Assembly: GCA_047600765.1 (NCBI GenBank)
Contig: JASGKF010000001.1
Span: 682,001 to 746,000, forward strand
DNA from: Viridibacterium sp047600765
GTDB taxonomy: Bacteria > Pseudomonadota > Gammaproteobacteria > Burkholderiales > Rhodocyclaceae
Length of the DNA: 64,000 bases
Direction: 5' to 3'
Shown piece after piece: positions 17,865 through 26,211 of the stretch; the first letter of the stretch is position 1, and each line of letters begins with the position of its first letter. Under the pieces are notes generated by a model, which worked only from the letters and a program-made list of their open reading frames with translations, did not search any database and was not told the DNA's origin. Position numbers and translations under genes: made by a program.

Positions 17865-18446
17865 ATGGCCCATACCCTGCCCCCCCTGCCTTATGCCAAG
17901 GATGCCCTCGCACCGCACCTGTCGGCCGAGACCTTCGACTTCCACTACGGCAAGCACCACCAGGCCTATGTGACCAACCTGAACAACCTGATCCCGGGCA
18001 CCGAGTTCGAGAACGCCTCGCTCGAAGACATCGTCAAGAAGTCCTCCGGTGGCGTCTACAACAACGCTGCCCAGATCTGGAACCACACCTTCTTCTGGAG
18101 CTGCATGAAGCCCGCTGGCGGCGGCGCTCCGACGGGTGCTCTGGCTGACGCCATCAACGCCAAGTGGGGCAGCTTCGACGCTTTCAAGGAAGCTTTCACC
18201 AAGAGCGCCGTCGGCAACTTCGGTTCCGGCTGGACCTGGCTGGTGAAGAAGGCTGACGGCTCGGTCAACATCGTCAACACCGGCCCCGCCGGCACGCCGC
18301 TGACGACCGCCGACAAGGCCCTGCTGACCATCGACGTGTGGGAACACGCCTACTACATCGACTACCGCAATGCCCGTCCGAAGTTCGTCGAGGTCTTCCT
18401 GACCAGCCTCGCCAACTGGGACTTCGCTGCCGCGAACTTCGCCTGA
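17865..18446 (+). CDS. sodB: Superoxide dismutase, Fe type
   Basis: 193 residues. Metal ligands occur in FDFHYGKHHQAYV, AAQIWNHTFFW, and DVWEHAYYIDYRN; the AAQ-x-WNH context and the overall sequence favour iron over manganese. It dismutates superoxide in the cytoplasm. The ATG at 17865 has AAGGAG eight bases upstream. A 40-bp perfect palindromic terminator follows. Fur, a usual regulator of sodB, is encoded in the same window at 25.7 kb. Confidence 0.95.
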   Translation: MAHTLPPLPYAKDALAPHLSAETFDFHYGKHHQAYVTNLNNLIPGTEFENASLEDIVKKSSGGVYNNAAQIWNHTFFWSCMKPAGGGAPTGALADAINAKWGSFDAFKEAFTKSAVGNFGSGWTWLVKKADGSVNIVNTGPAGTPLTTADKALLTIDVWEHAYYIDYRNARPKFVEVFLTSLANWDFAAANFA

Positions 18447-18460
18447 TCGGCAAGCTTGCA

Positions 18461-18500
18461 GTCGCAAAAAAGCCCGGGCATGCCCGGGCTTTTTTGCGAC
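18461..18500. terminator. 40-bp perfectly palindromic bidirectional terminator
   Basis: GTCGCAAAAAAGCCCGGGCA and its exact reverse complement, ending TTTTTTGCGAC; it serves sodB from the left and the small ORF/nadC transcript from the right. Confidence 0.93.
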
Positions 18501-18516
18501 TCGCTGTCGTCAGCGC

Positions 18517-18654
18517 TCAGAGATAAAGCACTGCCGGGAACACGGTCACAGCCAGCACATAAACCAGCCATTCAAGATTGCGACGCGCAAGGAAGCCCGT
18601 GAACTGCAGCAGCAGGATCACGATTGCAACGACGTAATAGACATAGAACCACAT
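18517..18654 (-). CDS. Small hydrophobic protein, 45 residues
   Basis: Starts at the ATG at 18654 with GAGG 7-8 bases upstream and begins 17 bp after nadC, so it is probably in the same transcript. Sequence MWFYVYYVVAIVILLLQF plus a second hydrophobic stretch LVYVLAVTVFPAVLYL predicts two membrane helices joined by TGFLARRNLEW. I do not recognise a family. The terminator lies immediately after it, which supports expression. Confidence 0.6.
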   Translation of the reverse strand: MWFYVYYVVAIVILLLQFTGFLARRNLEWLVYVLAVTVFPAVLYL

Positions 18655-18670
18655 GACAGTCCTCTCTCCC

Positions 18671-19519
18671 TCATTCCTCGATGTGACGCAGTGACAGGTC
18701 GATCGCCCGCACATCTTTCGTCAGACCGCCCACCGAAATCCGGTCCACACCGGTCTCGGCAATTTCACGCACACGCTCAAGGTTAACACCGCCCGAGGCT
18801 TCGAGCAGGGCCCGCCCGGAAGTGACCTTGACCGCCTCACTCATTTCCTCGGTCAACATGTTGTCGAGCAGGATCATCTTGGCACCAGCCTCCAGTGCTT
18901 CGTTCAGCTCGGCCAGGCTTTCGACCTCGATCTCGATGAAGGCGTTCGATGGCGCAATCTTCGCAGCGCGCTGCAGGGCCTTCTTGACACCGCCGGCAGC
19001 AATGATGTGGTTTTCCTTGATCAGCACACCGTCATACAGGCCGATGCGGTGGTTCTGCCCGCCGCCGACGCCGACCGCGTACTTCTGAGCCAGACGCAGC
19101 CCCGGCAGCGTCTTGCGCGTATCGACGATGCGCGCCCGCGTGCCGGCCACTGCCGCCACGAAACGCGCCGTAGTGGTCGCCGTGCCCGACAGGAATTGCA
19201 GGAAATTGAGGGCTGTACGCTCCGCAGTCAGCAGACAGCGAGCGCTGGCGAAGATGTCACACAGGCGCTGACCGGGCGCCACGCGCTCACCGTCCTTGAC
19301 GTGCCAGACCACCGACGACTCAGGCTCCAGCATCTGGAAGACGGTATCGAACCAAGCGGTGCCGCAGACGATGGCATCCTGCCGCGTAATCACGCGACCG
19401 GTGGCCGATGCGGTTTCGGGAATCAGCTGTGCGGTAAGATCGCCCGTGCCGATGTCTTCGGCCAGTGCGCTGGCAACTTCCCGTTGAATCTCGACGCGCA
19501 GTTGTTGATTCATTTCCAT
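18671..19519 (-). CDS. nadC: Nicotinate-nucleotide pyrophosphorylase (carboxylating)
   Basis: 282 residues. It converts quinolinate and PRPP to nicotinate mononucleotide in de novo NAD synthesis. RIVDTRKTLPGLRLAQKYAVGVGGGQNHRIGLYDGVLIKENHI is the diagnostic active-site stretch, and VNLERVREIAETGVDRISVGGLT lies at the C terminus. Two close ATGs (19519 and 19513) are possible starts. The gene is divergent from the glutamate-synthase-like gene. Confidence 0.95.
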   Translation of the reverse strand: MEMNQQLRVEIQREVASALAEDIGTGDLTAQLIPETASATGRVITRQDAIVCGTAWFDTVFQMLEPESSVVWHVKDGERVAPGQRLCDIFASARCLLTAERTALNFLQFLSGTATTTARFVAAVAGTRARIVDTRKTLPGLRLAQKYAVGVGGGQNHRIGLYDGVLIKENHIIAAGGVKKALQRAAKIAPSNAFIEIEVESLAELNEALEAGAKMILLDNMLTEEMSEAVKVTSGRALLEASGGVNLERVREIAETGVDRISVGGLTKDVRAIDLSLRHIEE

Positions 19520-19575
19520 GTGCTCTGTCCGGGAGGTAGCGGGATGCTAATTCTACACGTGGGGAGCAAGACGTG

Positions 19576-21072
19576 ATGGAAGTCACAGGGGGTCTGGTCA
19601 CCATCCTCAGCGTGGGTCTCGGCACCCTGCTCGCGCTGCTTGTCGGTCTGTTGCTGATCTACTGGTACGTCAGGGACATCACCCAGAAACAGCACACCAT
19701 ACTGCGCAACTTTCCCATCATCGGGCGGCTGCGCTACTTCTTCGAACAGCTCGGCGAATACTTCCGGCAATACTTCTTCCTCGGCGACCGCGACGAGATG
19801 CCCTTCGATCGCTCGACGCGCTCGTGGGTCTATCGCCTCGCCAAGAACGAAGGCGGCACCATCGGTTTCGGCTCCACCTACCGGCTGCAGGAACCGGGCG
19901 CCCTGATCTTCGTGAACGCGCCCTTCCCCATACTTGAAGAAGATCGCCTGCCGACACCGCCATTGCTCATCGGCGAAGGCCATTGCGACAAGCCCTTCGA
20001 GGCGCGCTCCATCATCAACGTCAGCGGCATGAGCTTCGGTGCCATCTCCGCTCCCGCAGTCCGGTCGCTGTCGCGTGGCGCGGCGGAAGCCGGTTGCTGG
20101 ATGGACACGGGCGAAGGTGGATTGTCGCCACACCACCTCGAAGGCGGCTGCGACGTCATCATGCAGATCGGCACCGCCAAGTACGGCGTCCGGGATGCCG
20201 ATGGCAAGCTCTCGCTCGACAAGCTGCGTGAGCTGGCCGCGCACGAAACGGTACGCGCCTTCGAGATCAAGCTGGCACAAGGTGCCAAGCCCGGCAAAGG
20301 CGGCGTGCTGCCCGGCGGCAAGGTCACCGAAGAGATCGCCCGCATCCGCGGCATCCCGGTGCACGTCGATTCCATCAGCCCCAACCGTCATCCTGAAATC
20401 GCCAACGCCGACCAGTTACTGGACTTCGTGCTGCGCGTGCGCGACGTCACCGGTAAGCCCGTCGGCATCAAGACCGCCATCGGTGGCTGGCAATTCATGC
20501 ACGAGCTATGCGATGCGACCATACGACGCGGCCTGCACGATGCGCCGGACTTTATCGTCATCGACGGCGGTGAAGGCGGCTCCGGTGCTGCTCCACAAGC
20601 CCTGGCCGATCACGTCGCACTGTCGATCAACGAGGCCCTGCCACGCGTGGTGGACAGCCTCATCGCAGCCGGCATGCGCGAGCGCGTGAAAGTCGTTGCC
20701 TCGGGCAAGCTCGTCACCTCGGCTCGTGCGGCCTGGGCGCTGGCTTGCGGTGCGGACTTCGTGAATTCGGCGCGCGGTTTCATGTTCGCCCTGGGTTGCA
20801 TCCAGGCCCTGCGCTGCCACACCAACACCTGCCCCACGGGGGTCACGACGCACAACGAAAGACTGCAGCGCGGTCTGGTCGTCGAAGACAAGGCCACTCG
20901 CGTAGCCAACTACGCGACCAACATGAACCGCGAGATCGACATGATTGCCCACTCCTGCGGCCTGCGGCATGCGCGCGAGTTCCGCCGCGAACATGTGCGC
21001 ATCGTGCAGCCCTCGGGGCGCTCGGAAGCGCTGTCGACGATCTATCCCTACCCGCGCCCGACCGAGGGCTGA
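19576..21072 (+). CDS. Membrane-anchored FMN-binding glutamate-synthase-family protein
   Basis: 498 residues. An N-terminal membrane helix (residues 7-30, ILSVGLGTLLALLVGLLLIYWYV) precedes a TIM-barrel glutamate-synthase domain: INVSGMSFGAISAPAVRSLSRGA, MDTGEGGLSPHHLEGGCDVIMQIGTAKYG, FIVIDGGEGGSGAAPQALADH and the CHTNTCPTGVTTHNE cysteine motif. It lacks the glutaminase and alpha-helix domains of full GltB, so it is a stand-alone relative of unknown substrate. The ATG at 19576 is preferred to GTG 19573. Its end overlaps the convergent DMT gene by 25 bp. Confidence 0.85.
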   Translation: MEVTGGLVTILSVGLGTLLALLVGLLLIYWYVRDITQKQHTILRNFPIIGRLRYFFEQLGEYFRQYFFLGDRDEMPFDRSTRSWVYRLAKNEGGTIGFGSTYRLQEPGALIFVNAPFPILEEDRLPTPPLLIGEGHCDKPFEARSIINVSGMSFGAISAPAVRSLSRGAAEAGCWMDTGEGGLSPHHLEGGCDVIMQIGTAKYGVRDADGKLSLDKLRELAAHETVRAFEIKLAQGAKPGKGGVLPGGKVTEEIARIRGIPVHVDSISPNRHPEIANADQLLDFVLRVRDVTGKPVGIKTAIGGWQFMHELCDATIRRGLHDAPDFIVIDGGEGGSGAAPQALADHVALSINEALPRVVDSLIAAGMRERVKVVASGKLVTSARAAWALACGADFVNSARGFMFALGCIQALRCHTNTCPTGVTTHNERLQRGLVVEDKATRVANYATNMNREIDMIAHSCGLRHAREFRREHVRIVQPSGRSEALSTIYPYPRPTEG

Positions 21073-21956
21073 CTCAGCGCCACGATCACGCCGCAGGCGC
21101 CAACGATCGCCATGCCGCACAAGGCGACGGAATCCGGGCTCTGGTCGAATACCAGCCAGCCCAGCAGGCCGGCCCACAGCAGCTGCACGTAGGTCAGCGG
21201 CGCCAGTGTCGACGCCTGGGTGTCACGGAATGCCAGCGTAAAGCACAGATGCCCCAGGAAACCCAGGGTGCCGAAGCTGCACAGCAAGACCATCTCCTGC
21301 CAGGGCGGCGCATAGGCAGCCCAGTACCAGGGCAGGCTCAGCGTGAAGATCAGCGTGCCGACTATGCCGCTGTAGTAGAGCATCGCCACCGAGTTCTCAC
21401 TGCGCGTCAGCACGCGGGTCAGCAACTGGTACGCCGTCATGCAGCTGGCCGTCAGCATTGCGAACACGACGCCCAGCTGATCCAGCGCGCTGCCGGGCCG
21501 GATGATCAGCAGCACGCCGGCAAAGCCGCCAAACACCGCCAGCCAGCGCGCCTTGCCGATGCGCTCTCCCAATATGGGTTTGGCCCCCAGCACGACGAGC
21601 AAGGGCGCCAGAAAGACAATTGACGTGGCCTCCGCCAGCGGCAGGCGCTGCAGGCCGAACATCATGAACAGCGTGATGCCCACCAGGCACAGGCCGCGCA
21701 ACACGACGAGGCCCGGACGACGCAGCACGACAAGCTCACGCCCCATGACGGGCGCGAAGATGGCCGTCATCAGCAGCAACTGCACCAGATAGCGCATCCA
21801 GGCCACGAAAGGCACGGGATGGCGTACGGCAAGATATTTGGAAATGGCGTCCATGCCGGCAAAGAACAGCAGCGCCAGCGCATAGATCAGCATGCCCCGC
21901 AGCGGGGAGCGTTTGCCATCGGGACGGGAAAGACGAAGAAAGCTCACAGCAGCCAA
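21048..21956 (-). CDS. DMT-superfamily EamA transporter
   Basis: About 300 residues with ten hydrophobic segments in two EamA repeats, for example LIYALALLFFAGMDAISKYLA and TYVQLLWAGLLGWLVFDQSPD. Such proteins export or import small metabolites; the substrate is unknown. The start is uncertain: TTG at 21956 opens the frame, GTG at 21947 and an ATG at 21893 are alternatives. It is tail-to-tail with the glutamate-synthase-like gene. Confidence 0.82.
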   Translation of the reverse strand: MAAVSFLRLSRPDGKRSPLRGMLIYALALLFFAGMDAISKYLAVRHPVPFVAWMRYLVQLLLMTAIFAPVMGRELVVLRRPGLVVLRGLCLVGITLFMMFGLQRLPLAEATSIVFLAPLLVVLGAKPILGERIGKARWLAVFGGFAGVLLIIRPGSALDQLGVVFAMLTASCMTAYQLLTRVLTRSENSVAMLYYSGIVGTLIFTLSLPWYWAAYAPPWQEMVLLCSFGTLGFLGHLCFTLAFRDTQASTLAPLTYVQLLWAGLLGWLVFDQSPDSVALCGMAIVGACGVIVALSQPSVGRG

Positions 21957-22011
21957 TCATGACAAGAACGCTGTCATGATGCCTCAACTGCCCGAAAATC
22001 CGGGCTATCGC

Positions 22012-22857
22012 TCAGGGCTTGGGTGACGGGAGGCTGAGATCGGCCGGCATGCCCAGTGCGCCACCCGATGCGTCAGGCGCCGCCGCGGCATCATCGGTGG
22101 CGATCTCGGGCAGCATGGACTCGATGAGGATGGTCACGCGACGATTGCGCGCGCGCCCTTCGGCGTTGCCATTGTCGGCAATCGGGCGCTGGTCACCATA
22201 ACCCGCAGCCGTCAGACGCCGCGGATCGACGCCGCTGCCAACGAACAGCCGCACGACGGATGAAGCGCGCACCGCCGACAGCTCCCAGTTCGACGGGAAC
22301 GACGAGCTGTTGATTGGCAACGTATCGGTGTGCCCTTCCACCGTGATCGGGAAGTCCGCCTGCGCCAGCACACTGGCCACGGCCTGCAGTGCCCGAGTGG
22401 CTTGCGCACCCAGCGTCGCATCGCCGGGCTGGAACAGCACGCTGGCGTTGATCTCGACCGACACGCCGTGCACACCTTCGGTCACGTGCACCGCTCCGCC
22501 CTGTACGAGTGGCTCCAGCACACGCTTGATGTCCTCGGCCATGTTGCGCACTTTCTCGCGCTGCTTCTTGCGCGCCGCGTCGCGGGCAGCGTCGGCGGCT
22601 GAAGCCCTGGGCTTCAGCGCAGCCACAGGCATGCCATTGGGCGTGGGCGGCGAAATCATGACCATGCCGACCACGTTCGCATCGGCGCGGAAAGCCTGCA
22701 CGATGGAGTCGGACAGCACGCGATACTTGCCCTCGTTCACCGAGCTGACCGCGTACATCACGACGAAGAATGCAAACAACAGGGTAATGAAGTCGGCGTA
22801 CGACACGAGCCAGCGCTCGTGGTTCTCGTGCTCTTCCTCTTCGTGACGCCTGCCCAT
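22012..22857 (-). CDS. motD: Flagellar motor stator protein MotD/MotB family
   Basis: 281 residues. The N terminus HERWLVSYADFITLLFAFFVVMYAVSSVNEGKYR holds the plug-proximal membrane helix with the proton-binding Asp (YADF). An OmpA-like peptidoglycan-binding domain follows: ITVEGHTDTLPINSSSFPSNWELSAVRASSVVR and GYGDQRPIADN. The early charged EEEEHENHE stretch fits MotD. A partner MotA/MotC is not adjacent, which is unusual because stator genes are normally paired. The divergent neighbour is a chemoreceptor. Confidence 0.88.
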   Translation of the reverse strand: MGRRHEEEEHENHERWLVSYADFITLLFAFFVVMYAVSSVNEGKYRVLSDSIVQAFRADANVVGMVMISPPTPNGMPVAALKPRASAADAARDAARKKQREKVRNMAEDIKRVLEPLVQGGAVHVTEGVHGVSVEINASVLFQPGDATLGAQATRALQAVASVLAQADFPITVEGHTDTLPINSSSFPSNWELSAVRASSVVRLFVGSGVDPRRLTAAGYGDQRPIADNGNAEGRARNRRVTILIESMLPEIATDDAAAAPDASGGALGMPADLSLPSPKP

Positions 22858-23013
22858 GTGCCGCCCCTGCCATCCGGTGATATCCGGTAACTACGGCAAG
22901 CAGAACGCAACTCTTGATCCGCACCCTCAAAAATTGCGGCTGGACCCCCTCAAGAGCCTCCAGGGTTTGCCGTAATCCGTCGGGTACGTAGCAGACCGGC
23001 ACAGGAGCGTTTC

Positions 23014-24273
23014 ATGGGCAGCACATTCAACAGCATGCGGAATCAGCTCCTGCTGGTTTCCGGCGCCGGTACCACCTTCGTCCTGCTGACAGCGGGCGTC
23101 CTGATTTCCTCCCTGTCCGGCAGCATCGACATGCTCGGGCAGCAGCTGCAGAAAGCCGGCGCGACCAGTTCCGCCACGCAAGCTGTACTCGGCAGCGCGA
23201 ACAGCGCGATGTGGGTCGGCTGCATCGTGATGGGACTGGTGTGCATCGCCGCCTTCGGCAGCTTCATGTGGGTATTGCAGACCAATCTGGTACGCCGTAC
23301 GCAGATGCTGGCCGACGATCTCAAGCGCCTTGCCGCCGGCGACTTCAGCCGCGCCGTGAGCACCGACCACTGCGCGGAGTTCGCGCTTGTGGCTGCCTCG
23401 GCCGAAACGATACGCAAGGATCTCGGCAGCCTGATCGCCCAGATGCGCGAAGGTGCCGTCACACTCAAACAAGGCGTCGATGCTGTAGCGGACGACGCCG
23501 TCAAAGTCTCGGACTCCTCGCTGGAACAGTCGCAGGCCGCCAGCTCGACAGCAGCGTCCATGCAGGCGCTGTCACGTTCCATGGAAGACATCACCGAAAA
23601 CGCCGAGAACGCCAATCGACTCTCTCACGATAGCCTCAAGCAATCGCGCGATGTGCAAAACAAGCTCGGCGATGTCAAAGACGTCATCGAAGAGGCCGCG
23701 CGTGTCATCCAGCGTGTTGCCGCCGCCTCGCAGGAATCCGTGCGCAGCATGCAGCGCATCAGCTCCATGACGCGCCAAGTGCGTGAAATTGCCGACCAGA
23801 CCAACCTGCTGGCCCTCAATGCCGCCATCGAAGCTGCGCGCGCTGGCGAGGCCGGACGGGGCTTCGCCGTGGTGGCCGACGAGGTACGCAAGCTGGCCGA
23901 AAAATCAGGTCAGTCCGCGGCGGAAATCGATGCGATCACGGCCACACTCAACGCCCAGGCGGTTGACCTCGAAAGCTCGGTCGCCCACGGCCTGACCACC
24001 ATCGGCGACAGCCGTGCCGGCATGGGCGAAACCATGGCCGCATTGGCCAGTGCGACCGATGCCGTGGCCCGCGCAACCAGCGAACTCGATGCGATTGCAC
24101 CTGCCGTGCGTGCGCAGAACAGCGCCAACAGCGAGATCGCCAACAACATTCAGCGCATTGCACGCATGGTCGAGAACAACAACAACGCCGTGGCCAGCAT
24201 GACCCACTCGGCAGAGAAACTGCACACCCTCTCAGGCAAGCTCAACAGCGTCGCCGGCGCCTTCAGGCTCTGA
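23014..24273 (+). CDS. Methyl-accepting chemotaxis protein
   Basis: 419 residues. Two membrane helices (about 12-36 and 64-90) enclose only some 25 extracytoplasmic residues, so there is no real ligand-binding domain. A HAMP-like segment follows, then the signalling domain with the hairpin tip EIADQTNLLALNAAIEAARAGEAGRGFAVVADEVRKLAEKS. It likely senses membrane or internal state, or an accessory protein. No C-terminal CheR-tethering pentapeptide is visible. It is divergent from motD and ends at a strong terminator. Confidence 0.9.
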   Translation: MGSTFNSMRNQLLLVSGAGTTFVLLTAGVLISSLSGSIDMLGQQLQKAGATSSATQAVLGSANSAMWVGCIVMGLVCIAAFGSFMWVLQTNLVRRTQMLADDLKRLAAGDFSRAVSTDHCAEFALVAASAETIRKDLGSLIAQMREGAVTLKQGVDAVADDAVKVSDSSLEQSQAASSTAASMQALSRSMEDITENAENANRLSHDSLKQSRDVQNKLGDVKDVIEEAARVIQRVAAASQESVRSMQRISSMTRQVREIADQTNLLALNAAIEAARAGEAGRGFAVVADEVRKLAEKSGQSAAEIDAITATLNAQAVDLESSVAHGLTTIGDSRAGMGETMAALASATDAVARATSELDAIAPAVRAQNSANSEIANNIQRIARMVENNNNAVASMTHSAEKLHTLSGKLNSVAGAFRL

Positions 24274-24286
24274 GCTCGCTGGCATG

Positions 24287-24318
24287 AAAAAAGCCGCAGG
24301 CATGCCTGCGGCTTTTTT
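24287..24318. terminator. Bidirectional terminator between the chemoreceptor and dapB
   Basis: AAAAAAGCCGCAGG-CATG-CCTGCGGCTTTTTT perfect palindrome between convergent genes. Confidence 0.92.
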
Positions 24319-24339
24319 GTCGATGCCTCGGGCAAACGC

Positions 24340-25143
24340 TCAGGTCAGCCCCAGCACGTCCTGCATGTCGTAGAGCCCGTTCTTGCGTCCCTTGAGGAAC
24401 AGCGCGGCGCGCATCGACCCCGTTGCGTAAGGCATGCGGCTGCCGGCCTTGTGCGAAATCTCGACCCGCTCACCCAGTGCAGCGAAGGTCACCGTGTGGT
24501 CACCCACAATGTCACCACCGCGCACCGTGGCGAAGCCGATGGTGTTGGCATCACGCTCGCCGGTCACGCCTTCGCGTCCATACACGGCACACTTTTCCAG
24601 ATCGCGACCCAGACCGCGCGCCACGACTTCACCCATGCGCAGCGCAGTGCCGGAGGGAGCGTCCACCTTGAAGCGGTGATGCGCTTCATAGACCTCGACG
24701 TCGTAACCGCTGTTGAGGATCTGCGCCGCTACTTCCAGCAGCTTGAAGACAGCATTGACGCCCACCGCCATGTTCGGCGCGAAGACGATGGGAATGGCAT
24801 GTGCGGCTTCGGCAATCAGCGCCTTCTCCTCGGCCTTGAAGCCGGTGGTACCGATCACCAGCCCCTTGCCAGCTGCGCGCGCAGCCTGCAGGTGCAACAG
24901 CGTCGCTTCGGGGCGCGTGAAATCGATCAGGCAATCGGCCTTGGCGAAGGCCTCAGCCACGTTGGAGCTGATCGCCACGCCGGTGTTCACGCCGTTGAAT
25001 TCACCGGCATCGCGGCCGATCCAGACACTGTCGGCACGATCCAGCGCCGCAACCAGTTCGACGCCCTCGGTCTGCAAGCTCGCCTCGATGAGCATGCGTC
25101 CCATGCGGCCGGAGCTACCGGCAATTGCAAGTTTGACTGTCAT
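24340..25143 (-). CDS. dapB: 4-hydroxy-tetrahydrodipicolinate reductase
   Basis: 267 residues. Dinucleotide-binding IAGSSGRMGRMLI at the N terminus, DFTRPEATL, GTTGF, and the catalytic EAHHRFKVDAPSGTALRMGE are all present. It makes tetrahydrodipicolinate for lysine and diaminopimelate synthesis. It starts 15 bp after bamE ends, on the same strand. This fur|bamE-dapB arrangement is common in betaproteobacteria. Confidence 0.96.
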   Translation of the reverse strand: MTVKLAIAGSSGRMGRMLIEASLQTEGVELVAALDRADSVWIGRDAGEFNGVNTGVAISSNVAEAFAKADCLIDFTRPEATLLHLQAARAAGKGLVIGTTGFKAEEKALIAEAAHAIPIVFAPNMAVGVNAVFKLLEVAAQILNSGYDVEVYEAHHRFKVDAPSGTALRMGEVVARGLGRDLEKCAVYGREGVTGERDANTIGFATVRGGDIVGDHTVTFAALGERVEISHKAGSRMPYATGSMRAALFLKGRKNGLYDMQDVLGLT

Positions 25144-25158
25144 GAAGAATCCCGGTGA

Positions 25159-25557
25159 TCAGGGTTTTGCAGCAGGCTGCGAAGCGGCATCCGGCGTCAC
25201 GGCAGCAATCACGTCACCTTCGATACTGACCAGCTTGCCGTCGGCAAACATCAGCGTGACACGACGCGACTCCTCCAGCTTGCCCTTGGGGGAAAAGCGA
25301 TAGACATAGTCCCAGCGGTTGTTGCGGAACGGATCCTGCAACAGCGGGCTGCCCATGATGAAGCGCACCTGGTCTTCGGTCATGCCGGGGCGCAGCTGGG
25401 ACACCATTTCCTGCGTGATCTGGTTGCCCTGGCGGATGTCCACACGGTAGAGGGAGAAGCAGGCCGACAGCGTCATTGCCATCAGCACGGGCGCAACCCA
25501 AGCGCGCGCAATCCTGCACGCCGCAACAGCCTTGCCTGTATGTCCCTGATTGATCAT
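25159..25557 (-). CDS. bamE: Outer-membrane assembly lipoprotein BamE
   Basis: 132 residues from the ATG at 25557. A signal sequence ends at lipobox LSAC (Cys at residue 33), so the mature protein is an outer-membrane lipoprotein. YRVDIRQGNQITQEMVSQLRPGMTEDQVRFIMGSPLLQDPF and NRWDYVYRF are the BamE family core. It belongs to the BAM complex that inserts beta-barrel proteins. The upstream in-frame extension to 25665 is rejected because it would bury the signal peptide. It is divergent from fur. Confidence 0.94.
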   Translation of the reverse strand: MINQGHTGKAVAACRIARAWVAPVLMAMTLSACFSLYRVDIRQGNQITQEMVSQLRPGMTEDQVRFIMGSPLLQDPFRNNRWDYVYRFSPKGKLEESRRVTLMFADGKLVSIEGDVIAAVTPDAASQPAAKP

Positions 25558-25682
25558 TGCCGCCACTGTCGATCCCTGCCCGAAGTACCAGAATGCGTAT
25601 GGCGGATGCGCCAAACGCGAGCCTGAGACTATATCATAGGGACCAAGGCGCTCTTTCTGCGCCACCCCTACCGGAGCTCACC

Positions 25683-26112
25683 ATGGTCTCCCCGCAGAGC
25701 CTCAAGAACATGGGCCTCAAGGCCACCCTGCCGCGCCTGAAGATCCTCGATCTTTTCCAGCGCAGCAACGAACGCCACCTGACCGCCGAAGACGTTCTAC
25801 CGCCTGCTGCTGGCAGAAGAGCTGGACGTCGGTCTGGCCACCATTTACCGCGTGCTGACCCAGTTCGAACAGGCCGGCCTGCTCAAGCGCCATCATTTCG
25901 AATCGGGCAAAGCCGTTTTCGAGCTCAACGAAGGCCAGCACCACGACCACATCGTCTGTCTGGACTGTGGTCACGTCGAAGAGTTCTTCGATACCTCGAT
26001 CGAAGAGCGTCAGCACTCCGTGGCCGAAGAGCGCGGCTTCAAGCTGCGCGATCACGCCATGCACCTGTACGCCGAGTGCACCCGCAAGGACTGCCCCAAC
26101 CGCAAGAGCTGA
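25683..26112 (+). CDS. fur: Ferric uptake regulator Fur, frame broken by one extra base
   Basis: Fur represses iron-uptake genes when bound to Fe(II). The ATG at 25683 reads MVSPQSLKNMGLKATLPRLKILDLF through HLTAEDV; the frame is then lost at GTTCTAC (25794-25800). Removing one T gives EDVYRLLLAEELDVGLATIYRVLTQFEQAGLL and a 142-residue protein of normal size. Metal-site elements are HHDHIVCLDCG and the C-terminal CTRKDC. An inactive Fur is unlikely, so the indel is probably an error. It is divergent from bamE. Confidence 0.94.
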
Positions 26113-26158
26113 TCCGGAAGGCCGCGCACGCCACGGCGGCATCGTGAGCGATCCGCCA

Positions 26159-26193
26159 AAAGAAAATGCCCCGCATCGCGGGGCATTTTCTTT
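26159..26193. terminator. Bidirectional terminator between fur and pnp
   Basis: AAAGAAAATGCCCCGC-ATC-GCGGGGCATTTTCTTT, a 16-bp perfect stem between convergent genes. Confidence 0.93.
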
Positions 26194-26211
26194 GCTGCGT
26201 GCTGCGACAGA

